Origin: Homalodisca vitripennis
Taxonomy: Eukaryota; Arthropoda; Insecta; Hemiptera; Cicadellidae
Assembly: GCF_021130785.1 (NCBI RefSeq)
Contig: NW_025776240.1
Location: 1 to 64,000 of the forward strand
DNA: 64,000 bases
Direction: 5' to 3'
The first letter of the stretch is position 1; the number at the start of each line of letters is the position of its first letter. Of this stretch, positions 11,403 to 22,773 are shown piece after piece. The translations under genes and the position numbers were made by a program. The notes under the pieces are model-generated. The model saw only the letters and a list, made by a program, of their open reading frames with translations. It was not told where the DNA came from and did not search any database.

Positions 11403-11898
11403 CTTCCGCATCAACTCTGCGAGTTTCAGCTTTCCCTCTTCATTGAGGTGTAGCCCATGCTTGGTATACAAGCGCCTAGCAAACCTTCCTCGCATCTCAC
11501 AGAAGGACATCCTTCCCCGTCCCTCCGAATTGGTTCTTTTTACGAAGGACCTAAGTAGATCATTCGCTCTCTTCAGATCTCCTATTACATTCTTGTCGAA
11601 CCTATCAGGAATTCCCATAACTACAATGCGAGCATCCCACTTATTAGGTATTGCTTGAAAGGCTTGTTGTAGGGTGCGCGAGTAAGGAGCACCTCTATCC
11701 ACGTCATTAGTTCCTGCCATCACCAGTACCGTATCACCCTGAGTCAGCTGTGCAATCTCTCTTTTAAGATTACCCATCGCATCTTTAAGCTTACCATTAG
11801 GTACAAACCACGAACTGAGCTCAAAGTTCCCTGGCAACCTCTCTTCCAATAACTGCTGAATTCCGCGACCGTTGACTATCCGCTATCAAGACTATCTT
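11402..11898 (-). CDS. SGNH/GDSL-hydrolase-like domain embedded in Gypsy pol
   Basis: About 165 residues between the protease-RT linker and RT show the SGNH blocks in order. Block I is KIVLIADSQ, with the nucleophile Ser at about 11875-11877, then a Gly-Arg-rich turn after a one-base shift. Next come WFVPNGKLKDA and block III VLVMAGTNDV, with the oxyanion-hole GxND Asn. An RIVVMGIPDRFD strand follows, then block V KHGLHLNEEGK, with the conserved His; the usual Asp of DxxH is His here. SGNH enzymes are esterases, lipases or acetylhydrolases. Esterase-like domains are known from ORF1 of some CR1/L2-type LINEs, and related sequences occur in insect retroelements, but they are not part of standard Gypsy pol. 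It joins ordinary Gypsy sequence in the same frame on both sides, so it is not a later nested insertion. Enzyme activity is inferred only. Confidence 0.82.
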
Positions 11899-12326
11899 AC
11901 GTTTGACCTTATCTATCGTATCGTTACTAACTGATTCCACTATTCCAAATTTAGAATTTACCGTAAGGGATACTTCTTCTCCACTTACATTCACAGCCTT
12001 CGCCCAACATTTATTGTTCACTATTTTAGTTAATACTCGTGCCAAATACACGCCCTGTATGGTAAGACCCACTGGTTCGACCACTACATCCGAACCCTCC
12101 CTCCAGATTATCATTAGTCGTAGATCCAAATTTGCTTAAACTTCAACTGAACCAGTTTCTCTCTCCGCGCGGGTATTGTGACATCTTTTGCGTTATACAC
12201 GTAATTCTCTATACAACTGTCCTGGCGTTTAGCCACTCGGACAACCTCAGGTGTCGTAGTAGGGGCCTGTGCCTTTTTGTGGCGCGGCGCAACTACTTGC
12301 CTTACCTGAATCGGGGACACTCTCAC
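11899..12326 (-). pseudogene. pol: Gypsy protease-RT linker
   Basis: Frames 12114-12326 and 11821-12129 give VTIPARREKLVQLKF, VVVEPVGLTIQGVYLARVL and KAVNVSGEEVSLTVNSKFG. These blocks are typical of the spacer after Gypsy protease (V.IP.R....V.V..., GV.VAR.LV.V, V.N.S...V.L). They run directly, in frame, into the SGNH-like domain. One frame change falls near 12120. Confidence 0.85.
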
Positions 12327-12399
12327 CCCTGTGCAACCGATTTAACCAAATGTCATTTCCAGACATACGGAGAACACCTTCGTGATGTCTATCGATGCA

Positions 12400-12720
12400 C
12401 TTCCCTCTTTCAGAATATCACAACCTAACACGGCTAAATACCCACGGGGTAGGTTACTCACAACAAAGTTCCCTTTCACCGGCACACCCGGCTTTAACAT
12501 CAAAGTCACTTTTTTGTCTGCCGTAAATCTTCAGAGTTCGTCCTGAAATTCCCCGGATAATCAAGTCAGGCTTTGTCATCGGAGCTACAGCGGCTCCACG
12601 TTTGATGAGCGACACCTGAGCACCGGTATCAATTAATATCTTTCCCTCGGCATTATCCACACGCCCCATGGCAACTAGTTCCTCGGCTAAATCTTTCACA
12701 ACCGGAAACTATTCGTATTT
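12400..12720 (-). pseudogene. pol: Gypsy aspartic protease
   Basis: The frame 12454-12699 contains GKILIDTGAQVSLIK, the catalytic DTGA with the Asp at about 12628-12630, and later DLIIRGISGRTLKIYG, the flap and following strand. This is the retropepsin that cleaves the Gag-Pol polyprotein. It follows gag in another frame through the region 12653-12838. The last part near 12400 is in a shifted frame. Confidence 0.88.
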
Positions 12721-13817
12721 CTTTATCTACTCGGGCGGTTTCACGACTCTTAACTAAGGCTCCTACTCTAGGTTCACAAGTGTTCTTTCCAGTCGTTACA
12801 TTTTCTTTTCGTCGCCTTGGCCTGCGGTTGTGGCTCATTTACTCTCGGGGACGGGTGGCGGCGACTCCACTGGCCCCTGCCCCGTTTCCCGACTGACTAG
12901 CAGCACTAGGAGTGCTGGTTGGAAGTTTTACGCGACAATCCTTTTGTCTGTGCCCTGGCTTATTACATCGCCAGCACCTCGAGTCATTACTGGGTCTACT
13001 AAATCCCCTATTGTCCCGACACTCACGAGACGTGTGCCCCGGGATTATGGCACCGATAACAAACAAGGTCAGTTTGAAAAACCTTCCGTTCATCTGTAGC
13101 GCGAGACGGATCTTTCGATTGCTTCAAAATGTGATCAATTGCCACCGCTGTAGTGACGGCTTCTCGGATGTTAGTAGGGAAATTTTAGTCTCGTCTGATC
13201 ACCAACGTGTCCAATAAGACCTCGGGTAAAAGCATCCAAAGCTCTACGATCGGCTTCTTCCCTTAGTGCAGCATTAACTTCTGGATTTGCAGTGACTCGC
13301 ACTGTCTTTTCATTTAATGTCCGCACTCGATCAGCAAAAGCTTCAATCGTTTCACCCCTCCGTTGCCTGTATTACAGACAACTGCTGGAAGTAACAATCT
13401 TTCGGAGCTTTGTCACTAAACCGTTGTGTCAAAACTTCTTTAAATCCCGCATAAGTTACTCAACCGGCCTTGATCCTCCGATCGAATAAAACTCAAGGCG
13501 GTTCCAGCCAATCTCAATTTAGCAACCCTTAATTTTTCGTCGTTTCCCCAATGACTTAATTCACCGACATTGTCGATACTTTCAAAGAAGTGGAGAACAG
13601 CCTCCGGCTTTCCTCCATCAAAGGGAGTGATCGAGCCTACCATGTCGAACGTAGGTCGTTCTGTATGACCTCGACAAAGTTTCCTCCAACATGGTGTTCA
13701 GGTGGTCACTTCGATCCAACCTAGCATGACCAAGAGTCTCCAACCGTTCAGTTACACCGCATCAATGGCTTCCTGGAGGTCCATTTCTTGCCCTCCAATA
13801 CTAACGCGACCAGCCAT
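12720..13817 (-). pseudogene. gag: Gypsy gag polyprotein with two CCHC knuckles
   Basis: The likely start is the ATG at 13815-13817 (MAGRVSIGGQEMDLQEAIDA). After one-base shifts the capsid-like part appears at 13440-13643 (MVGSITPFDGGKPEAVLHFF, then LRVAKLRLAGTALSF), matching the F.G......F......A.L.L.G.A pattern of Gypsy capsids. The nucleocapsid has CWRCNKPGHRQKDC, a perfect C-x2-C-x4-H-x4-C, in frame 12839-13093. Just before it is a second knuckle, split by a one-base shift, whose GHTSREC end is visible. Gag packages the RNA and forms the particle. A Gly/Ser/Ala-rich tail leads to protease. Confidence 0.88.
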
Positions 13818-15280
13818 TGTCAATCAGTTCAGGCACACTTACTTTCAAAAAGTGGACAAGTCCCAACTTAGTTTTCCAAAAATAATTTTAAAAGATTTTT
13901 CTCAATTAAATTTTCAATTAAATAATTATGTGCTCTCTCCCGTTTGTGAAAAGTAATTAAAATCAAGAAATAATTTTAATTTATCGACTTGCAATCAATC
14001 AATCAACTTTCAATTCAGCTCTAATCAATCCACTTTTTGTCTAAGTCCTGAACACTAATCAAATACGAAGTTACACCACGATTTATTCTAAGTCAAGACA
14101 ACCTACTATGTCTGAGCAAAGAATAATTCCAATATTTCAATATTTACTTTTCCTTCAAATTACCCAAAAAATATTTAAAATACCTTTTTACCTATCACTC
14201 AATTCATCATACAATTCATCACGAATGTCGAAACCTATTCCACAAAATTTAATCTTCTTTCTTCGTGCCTGTAAATAAACTTAGCAAACTAACTCAATCA
14301 GGGTTTGCTGGTTCCACCACGGACGAGAGGAAGAATTTAAACCATAATAAAAAATCAAAAGTCAAAACTTTAAAGTTAATCAAAAGTTTAAAGTTTAATT
14401 ACAATTTAACTATCATCAGATGAACAAGTTCCCAAAGTTTCAACAAAATATAACCAAGTCCAACGTTAATTCTTCAAAAATATTTAAATTTATAATTTAT
14501 TTCACTTCCCTTTAATGACTACTACCCCTTATCTTCCTTCTCTCACAACGTGGTTAGCCTCCTGCCCTGTACCGGTACCTTTGAGTTAGCCTAACCAAGT
14601 CAGAAAGGTTAGGTTATCAACTAATTTGTATAATTAAGTTAGTTTTAGAAGCAGTTAATTTAGGTTAATCAGGTTTTAACTACCAGTTAAATCAGTACAT
14701 TAAAACCTTAGAGTGTACGTTTATTTTTGATCAATATCAGGTATAAGAATTGAACTACTGAGGGACTAGTCCAATCAAAACAAAGTACTACCGAATAACT
14801 ACTCAATTATTCACAACTACCGAAATAACGATTGTCGAGATTCAAGTAATCGACAACCGAATGCCTAACAAAGAATATAACTAGTTAGTAATGTCGAATG
14901 GAATTGTGGGAGCTTACAACAAGTATGGCGGACTATTAGCGTCTATTGTTCTCAGCCAATATGGCGTCTCTATTACAAGTATTACTTTAAAATTCAATAA
15001 AAAATTATAAAAATCAATCAAAAAAAGTTTTCAATTAGTTTTAAATTTAAAACATTAAATTACCTTTGACTTAGTCACCTCGTGATTTCAACAATTTCAA
15101 ATATTACGTTTTATAAACAGTTTCTAGGCTAGCATTATTCTACGGGCAGAATAAAAATTACTTACCCATCATCCTTGTCCCGGCTTCTTGCACCAACTTT
15201 TCGATTTCTTCAACGAAACAAAGAAACACTAATTTATTTTTAGAAAGACGAACCGACCGACAGAACCAACTGACACAACC
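13818..15280 (-). other. Gypsy 5' leader, no gene
   Basis: This 1.46-kb AT-rich stretch lies between the primer-binding site and the gag start. It contains no open frame of note and is presumably the untranslated leader with packaging signals. Confidence 0.6.
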
Positions 15281-15295
15281 CCACACCTGACACCA
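15281..15295 (-). other. Primer-binding site of the Gypsy element
   Basis: On the minus strand this reads TGGTGTCAGGTGTGG, four bases inside the 5' LTR. The initial TGG pairs with the CCA end of a tRNA, as expected of a PBS. I did not assign the tRNA. Confidence 0.75.
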
Positions 15296-15299
15296 AATA

Positions 15300-15920
15300 T
15301 GTGGCGTGACGACCACACGTAATTTAATTTTAAAAGTTCTCGGGTTCTAATGCGGACACGGTGATGGAATCTAGCCCAGGTTGCTGTAATAAAAATTCTC
15401 TCCTCGGTTGGCCAAATAAAACAATTTAGTTTATTGCGAAAACAATTTGAATTTTATTGCATAATTTAGAATCAGTTGAACAATTACAAATTTAGAACGG
15501 GAGAGAGAGCGAGAGAGCGATTTCACGCGAGCTTGACGCGTTCAAAACCCTGGCACGACTGCGACTCAGAACAACGAACTCCAGGGAGCAGCGTTGTTCC
15601 AGACGCTACCTCAGCAAATTCCTGCCTGTTTACCACCCAGTAACTGCGCAGCTGCTCTGGGTATGGAAAATTACCAGGCTTACTGCTGACAGACTTGGAC
15701 TTACAATTCATGTGCTGAATTAAAATATATATCTTCTCCACCTGCACTGCTTAACCTAATAAGTCTGGCTGCATATATTCATTACTCGTTACTACAATTA
15801 AATGTTATGCTGAATAAAAATAAAATATATTACTGATGATTTAATATTTTAAATTGGCTGATTAAGACCGCATACGATGTTACCGGTCTGGTCTTAGAAC
15901 TATATGCTGGGGTCGTCACA
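15300..15920 (-). repeat. 5' LTR of the Gypsy element (621 bp)
   Basis: Co-linear with 3554-4191 and starting and ending with the same bases. My base-by-base comparison finds 17 single-base deletions here relative to the other copy, with no substitutions or insertions. It is flanked outside by ATCT. Confidence 0.95.
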
Positions 15921-15924
15921 ATCT

Positions 15925-18900
15925 GATCAGACTTATTCTTAATACTAAGTAGTGCTAAATTAAACTTCAAATAATTAATTAACTTTTCAATAAAATTAAT
16001 TTATACTTTTTATACTTAAAGGTTCTTACATGATATTGTCCATTATAGTTGTATTATTTATCAAATTCCATTAGCTTTTTATCTGGATAAGAGCTTTCCG
16101 CCCACTTAAGCTACCACTAACTGTAGAAACGAACTAATGCATAGCGTGCACTTCGTCGATTGGAAGAGCTTTTAAATTGAAAAGTTGACCTAATTTTCCT
16201 AAACATGAATGCTGTTGTTATCACTTTAAATAAGGTTAACGCTGATGGATAGTTAAATATGATTTTCTCCCGTTACGCGCAATCATCCTTTTCTATAATA
16301 ATTACATGTAATGACAGGTTATCTAACACAAATATTTTATAAATATAATTTATATATTTTATAAATAAATATGTAACATATAATTATTATTTATAAAATA
16401 TCATGTACGAAACTCTTTTAATAAAAAATATAAATTGTTTTAAATATATTGGTTTAACGTTAGCGAAGCTGTTAATCGTTGGGCTTGGAACATTTAATTT
16501 TAGCCTGACTGTCTGCAAGATATTTTTTAAACCAAATTACCCATAGACTTGATATTATATATTGAAAATTTGAAATTGTAAGTTAATTTCTATACAGGTA
16601 ATATCAAGTTAAATGATTGTGCGTGTCACCTCTATAATACAATCAACACCTTAGTTGATTGTATAAGCGTTAGAGTCCCTTGAGGCATGAGAAATGTTTT
16701 TGTCTATCTGTCTGTTTTAGGCGTAACGCGTAGACACCTTCCTAAAAGAAGATCAACCAAAATTTAGAAAAATATGTAGGCTAAAACCTTGCCTCTGGCT
16801 TCCAAATTAGCGCACTGTTCATGTAGCGGAAGTCCATCCTTAGGGAGACATGAGTTGGTCAGACGTTGTCTAGGCTTTGGTGTCGGGAGAGGGCTGGGCC
16901 ACAGGTTACCAGTGAAATCTTTCTGTAGCTAGTCAGATATTCTTGTGAAGAACCTACAGCGACAAATGTCAGTAGAAAGCCGGAATCAGAATATCGTGTC
17001 TCTAGTGGGTTCATAAAACCGGCAATCAAACTTACCACAAAATCACGAAAAAAGTAAATTAGAACTCCGAATATTACATTAATATAACGCAACAGGCAAT
17101 AAATATTAGAACTAATCTACAACCGGAGTAGTTTGGTGGCTGTAAACAGCTTGCTCAAGACGGTCGTCTGGGCCGTAGTCACGGCACAGCATAACGGTAG
17201 CAAAGTATCGAAAGTATTTTCTAAAGAGTTACAAAGAAATATTCTTGTATTATTATACTGTTAAATATATGTGAACTATTTATTTAACCTAATCGGTAGT
17301 AAAACAACAACAAAACATGAGGCAAAATATCTTTTTTTTTATTATTTAAGTTTTATTTTTTTTAAAAGAGCTAGAAAAAATAAAAATACACAATTTGCAA
17401 TTTTGTTTCCATGTTTAAATAATTGTATCTGACGTTTTTGTCAGTTTATAGATTTATTTTTGGACACACATATAAAGACAATGAAAATAAATTACAAATA
17501 TCTTTCTCATAGAGGAAATGTACGACTTACCCACTTATTCTCGTAACACAAATAAATATTTATATAAAATATAATCACTCCTATTACAAACTTGAAACTG
17601 CCATGTAGAACTAAAACTACGTTAAAGAATATAATGCATCGTGATTTCCACATAAAAATTTATATTTTCAAATTAAAATTCTGTATATACGTTAAAATAC
17701 GGATACATTCATGCATATACAAATAAATAGGTTATAACATGTTTATAGTTGTTCTTAAATATTTCCTCATGTGTTGTGTTTTTGGTCAGTACATATTAGT
17801 CTTACCAAACTTCAAAAAGTACATTGAAATTACAAAACAGAATTTATTAAAAATATGTTTCTTTATCTCTGTTGTTAATATTTTTTAAGCCTAATATTAA
17901 TAGTATTATTATTGTTGTTTTTACTATTATTATGCATGAAAATACGCACTAGTAACAACAATGATGAGCTGTACGTTGCTAATATATTTGAAGTTAGTTT
18001 GCAAAACTTCAATTCTCAACACTCAAAGTACAGTAAATAATTATTTTTCATCTAAAACATGATCAGTATGTTAATAATGTAAACTAAGCATATCCCACTG
18101 CCCACCATATTGAGAATTTCCAGGCCCGGCATATATTAGATCCCTCTTCTGCTACTTTAATATTATCTCAAGCTAGGAATAATAAAACAAGCTTTAGATA
18201 GTTATGGAATATTTTTCAATAACGTATAGCTGCAGAAATTACATATAAAAGGTAACGAAACGACAATGTTTTAACTAACGAGCAGTATGTGACGTTCGGA
18301 ACAACTATTCTATTGCAGCTGGTAATAATATAATATGCAAGTCAACATAGCCTGCGCTTAATGCTGCAACTTCCTTTGTTACAACAGGAGCTGTTGTTAG
18401 GGAGGTTACCGCGTTGCATCCTGTGAATAAAAACCGGTTATTAATACCACCCAATAAAATACTGAAAGTAAAAAATTATTGTGGAGCTGATGGAATTTAC
18501 AACAACGCAATAAAAAACACATGTTAAATAGGTTCTGACCTCCGTATTTTGTTTTTACCCAAATTATCCAGTAGGATGTTGATTTTGACAAATTGCATTC
18601 GTACTTACGAAAAACATCATAAACTCTTGCTAAAAGCTCCTTCTTTCAGAAAAAATTCACATTTACAATCTAAACCGAATAAGTAAAGGACGGCGGATAT
18701 CAGAGTTCTGCACCAGATGAGAAACCTGGGTCCAACTTTCACTAAAAAAAAAAAATATTATTTACTCGCACATTTTTTCTGATGTGTTTAATATCTAAAC
18801 TTTCGTAGTTTCTTAAAATAAATCTATAATCATCATTTCTTATTTCTCTGCGATTTACAATATTATTGGGACATATAGAATTAAGAAGCATATTAATTCT

Positions 18901-19305
18901 ACTCCGTTATGTTGGCTGCTATATTGCTGCGCATGTAAGTTTTGAGACAGGTGCGGTAGAATAATCGTTTCGCTAATTGTAATAGAAATTATATGGTCCA
19001 CTTATTTCTTCTACATGTATAGTTTTAGATGTGGCTGGAATAATTAGATCGTACATTAATATTTCGTCAGGTCTTAGGTTATGGTCAAGTACAGTTTTGA
19101 TATTATAATTGAATACAGATGTGATTAGAAAACCCCGTGAGGTTTATGGTAGCATTTGAAGATCTACTTCCTTATTTCACTAGACAAAGAATAACTGTTT
19201 AATATGATGGCAGCTACAACGTTACAAAGACAATACAATGTATACCGAAGTGAGAAGAGTAAAAAATCATAATGCACTCTGCAGTTGGATTTATAGTTTG
19301 ACCTC
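15925..19305. other. AT-rich intergenic sequence
   Basis: No frame with recognisable coding character was seen. Around 16700 there is a TCTGTCTGTTTTAGGCGTAA segment resembling a dispersed repeat edge. Otherwise there are only A/T-rich short runs. Confidence 0.55.
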
Positions 19306-20170
19306 GCAAAGCGAACGTTCTATAGAGTTGTAGCGCTGCGCTGTAACAAGCGGACGTTCTATAGCGTTGTAGCGTTACGCTGTAACAAGCGGACGTTCTA
19401 TAGCGTTGTAGCGTTACTCTGTAACAAGCGGACGGTCTATAGCGTTGTAGCGCTGCGCTGTAACAAGCGGACGTTCTATAGCGTTGTAGCGTTACGCTGT
19501 AACAAGCGGACGTTCTATAGCGTTGTAGCGTTACGCTGTAACAAGCGGACGGTCTATAGCGTTGTAGCGCTGCGCTGTAACAAGCGGACGTTCTATAGCG
19601 TTGTAGCGTTTACGCTGTAACAAGCGGACGGTCTATAGAGTTGTAGCGCTGCGCTGTAACAAGCGGACGTTCTATAGCGTTGTAGCGTTACGCTGTAACA
19701 AGCGGACGGTCTATAGAGTTGTAGCGCTGCGCTGTAACAAGCGGACGTTCTATAGCGTTGTAGCGTTACGCTGTAACAAGCGGACGGTCTATAGAGTTGT
19801 AGCGCTGCGCTGTAACAAGCGGACGTTCTATAGCGTTGTAGCGTTACGCTGTAACAAGCGGACGGTCTATAGAGTTGTAGCGCTGCGCTGTAACAAGCGG
19901 ACGGTCTATAGCGTTGTAGCGCTGCGCTGTAACAAGCGGACGGTCTATAGCGTTGTAGCGCTGCGCTGTAACAAGCGGACGTTCTATAGCGTTGTAGTGT
20001 TGCACTGTAACAAGCGGACGGTCTATAGCGTTGTAGCGCTGCGCTGTAACAAGCGGACGTTCTATAGCGTTGTAGCGTTGCGCTGTAACAAGCGGACGTT
20101 CTATATCGTTGTAGCGTTATGCTGTAACAAGCCGACTTTCTATAGCGTAGTAGCGCTGCGCTGTAACAAG
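19306..20170. repeat. 39-bp minisatellite, 22 units with higher-order pattern
   Basis: The unit is about ACGTTCTATAGCGTTGTAGC followed by GTTACGCTGTAACAAGCGG (39 bp). Two main variants occur: A (ACGTTC...GCGTTACGC) and B (ACGGTC...GCGCTGCGC). Units 2-7 run A-A-B, A-A-B (117-bp order) and units 8-15 run A-B four times (78-bp order), with less regular units at both ends. Because 39 is a multiple of three, one frame stays open over much of it and gives a 13-residue repeat (CNKRTFYSVVALR), broken by one extra T near 19608. No ATG start or coding context supports translation. Confidence 0.95.
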
Positions 20171-21181
20171 GGATCAGCCAATATTATACTTATATTTGAG
20201 TTTTTCTTGTTAGTTTGTGGTGGTTCAAAGTGTATGTCACGTATTTCAAATGTTTTCTTTTGTGAGCGTTTTGTATTGAAGTGAAGATGATCAACACAAA
20301 ACTTTTTGGGTGTATTTCTAACTTACTTTTCGCAATATCTTTTAACAAGATTCACAAGCTGTGTTATTGCAGTTTTAATTGCAACTCATCGTTTTTATTT
20401 TACAGTCGCACGATATGTTATTTTGATAGTGTTACAGCAAAGATGGGCAGAGACCAAAATACAAATAGATAATGGTCCAGGGTATTAAGCAAAAATACAA
20501 ATAATAAATAAGACAACAACAATAAATTTGACAAATATTAAAATAAACATTTAAAAGAAACAAAAAATAACCAATACTATAGCAAGGTAACATTAAAGAG
20601 TTTGATTGAATGAGTTTGTAAATAGCATTTGTTCTCAGTGGTCGAAGGTTTCCAATAAGGTTTACTGAAACAAGTGAAAGTAAAAAATCCATTAAATTAA
20701 TTATTTTCAATTCAGATAGAAGATTTATTGCATATTATGCGTAATGACTTTACCCAACGCCCAAGCATGATAGAGCTGAGGGTTTGAAATGTGACTGCGT
20801 TTTGTTCACATTTCTCATTATTTTGCAGCTGTTTTGTGACATGATGGTAAAATTAACCACATTAAATACCTCTATTTTCAATTATTTTCAAAGTAAAAGT
20901 AGGGGGCTCTTATTCAATGAGAAAATAACACTATAACTACTCCTGTGATTTTAAAGCTTAACTTAGATAAAATATTGCTAATGTATGTTATATGTCTAAA
21001 TATTTATTTTTTATTATTGGCGATTTCAATAAAACGATATAAACATTATTTATTATATTGTACAGATAAAAGAAAAAAAGTAAAAATATAACAATATAAT
21101 TTTTAAATGTTTAACCTTCCCACACATTCTTGTATATTATAGCTACCTAAAATAAGTTTCCATTAAAGGAAACTATTATTA
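20171..21181. other. AT-rich sequence, no gene seen
   Basis: Short frames around 20281-20710 on both strands are hydrophobic and low-complexity and lack family features. Confidence 0.55.
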
Positions 21182-21185
21182 CCTA

Positions 21186-21998
21186 TGTACCGTTATTATA
21201 GCACATATATTTTAAATTTATATGGAGCAAATACTTTATAAATTAAACAACTTTTCGGAAAATACTTGCTTTATTCCAAAATTTAAGTTTACCCAAAAAA
21301 GTTTACAAAGTTTTACAAACTTTTGATTCAATTTTCTTTCAAATGTCACTCAATTCGAAACAAATCTAATTAAGAGTCTGATTAAAAGGTATCAAAATTA
21401 AAATTAAAACTAAAAAATGTATACTTCTCCAAAAATGGTTTAAATCAACAAAACAAAATAAAAAGTTCTCTTCTCAAAATACTCAAAATTAATATAACAC
21501 AAAAACTTGATATTTACTTTTATGACCAAAATTTAATTCACAATACTTCAAAAATTGAATTAAATTTTCAGGCTCTGAAAGATGGGAAACTTTAGAAATT
21601 TTAATTACAGTATTATAAAATAAAAGATATTAAACTATACGCTGGTACGGGACTTACTACTTTTGAAGATTACGGAGGCAGATCGGAAAATAAAACGCAC
21701 TAAAAATTTAAATACTTGAAATTGAATTTACCCGCGATAAATAATTTACTCTAAAATCCCAACTATTGGGTTATAGAGAAAGAAATTCAGCATCTAACTC
21801 GACCGGTACAAACCTTCTCTTCGAATCGCCAAGACTGGACTGACTGCTTCTCTCTCTCTCCAGGCTGCCGGGTCGGAAACGTAGACCGATCAGCTGATTA
21901 CCGGTCCAACTAAACAAACAATGTCCCACGCACCGCGTCTAGTTAACAGGAGCCTACTTCTACCGCGATTCAGCATAAAGAATTAGAACTATGGTACA
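21186..21998 (-). repeat. Left LTR of the non-autonomous element (813 bp)
   Basis: Matches 24091-24880 along its length with mostly one-base indels and a few substitutions. It has TG...CA ends. Confidence 0.9.
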
Positions 21999-22098
21999 TA
22001 TTTTCCCTAGCACGAAGCTGCAATCACGGTAGGAACCTAAACCTTTAAACACTCATCCCGGGACTATAGTACAATAATATCCCTCCACATGCACACTT

Positions 22099-22420
22099 TT
22101 AAATAACAATTCTTTTTGTACTTATCACTACGTGGAGGCTGTGATGTGTAGTCCGAGGGGTGATGTGGTAGGAGTGTCCGACGTCCAGTGTGGCTCCCCA
22201 GGTAGCCATCGCAGAGGGATGTGGTAGGTGAGGAGTCGAGGCAGGTAGCTTCTCCAATGATTGTGCGGCCGGTGCATGTGTGGCGGCCTCGTTTGATCTC
22301 GTGGTTGGCTGGCTCTGGTTCGCTAATAGCACTGCTACCTGCTCCTCCAATCTAATAACAATTTCAGCCAGCGAGGCATTGAGCTCTTGGAGGACATTCC
22401 TTTTACAAAATATTCCCTCC
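22099..22420 (-). pseudogene. Short frame inside the LTR element, possible gag remnant
   Basis: A minus-strand frame, GC-richer than its surroundings, encodes a helical, coiled-coil-like start (ELNASLAEIVIRLEEQVAVL) followed by an Ala/Pro/Thr/His-rich tail, MEEQ being the first in-frame Met. It has no zinc knuckle or enzymatic motif. It may be the residue of a structural gene of the parent element or chance coding. Function unknown. Confidence 0.3.
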
Positions 22421-22603
22421 GTATAATTGTATGGCTGTCAGTCTTTCACGGTGTTCTTATTGTACGCCTGCGCCAGTGTCACGAATGTAAACCATTACCA
22501 GATGTTGTTAATTTACAATACAATCAATTTACAGGGATTACAATGGCACAATAATCAATTGTTTACACACAATAAACCTCATATAGTGATAAAAACAATA
22601 TTA

Positions 22604-22773
22604 CCCTGTCCTTCTACATTTGAAGGAACAGGGAAGAAATAATCACTATCAATACAACTCATTGTATACCAAAAAATATTACCCTGTCCTTCTCTATTGG
22701 AAGGAACAGGGGACTACAAACACCACAACATTACCAAAAATTACCCTGTCCTTCTACATTTGAAGGAACAGGG
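22604..22773. repeat. Three copies of a 30-nt hairpin
   Basis: CCCTGTCCTTC...GAAGGAACAGGG occurs at 22604-22633, 22682-22711 and 22744-22773. Each can fold into a stem of about 11 bp with a short loop and one bulged A. The spacers differ, so the hairpins are more conserved than the sequence between them. It lies inside the non-autonomous LTR element. Confidence 0.85.

Larger units (their letters stand above)
3554..15920 (-). mobile_element. Complete env-bearing Gypsy-class LTR retrotransposon
   Basis: Two direct LTRs (3554-4191 and 15300-15920) bound a 12.4-kb element transcribed on the minus strand. The direct target-site duplication ATCT is present at 3550-3553 and 15921-15924. In transcriptional order it has a 5' LTR, primer-binding site, gag with two CCHC knuckles, protease (DTGA), an extra SGNH-like domain, reverse transcriptase (YLDD), RNase H, integrase and a baculovirus-F-like env, then a purine-rich tract and 3' LTR. 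PR-RT-RH-IN order and the 4-bp duplication are typical of Ty3/Gypsy elements, and the env suggests an errantivirus-like lineage. Reading frames are broken repeatedly, but the breaks I traced are single-base shifts. The LTRs differ only by one-base deletions, so the element is probably young and the breaks partly artefactual. Confidence 0.95.

Noticed and set aside
11212..11658. 148-residue plus-strand frame
   Set aside because: It is the antisense shadow of the SGNH/pol frame.
19306..20170. CRISPR-like array
   Set aside because: Units are directly abutting with no unique spacers, and the genome is eukaryotic.
19997..20284. Repeat protein with 13-residue units
   Set aside because: It follows from a unit length divisible by three; there is no ATG, and a one-base shift breaks the array.
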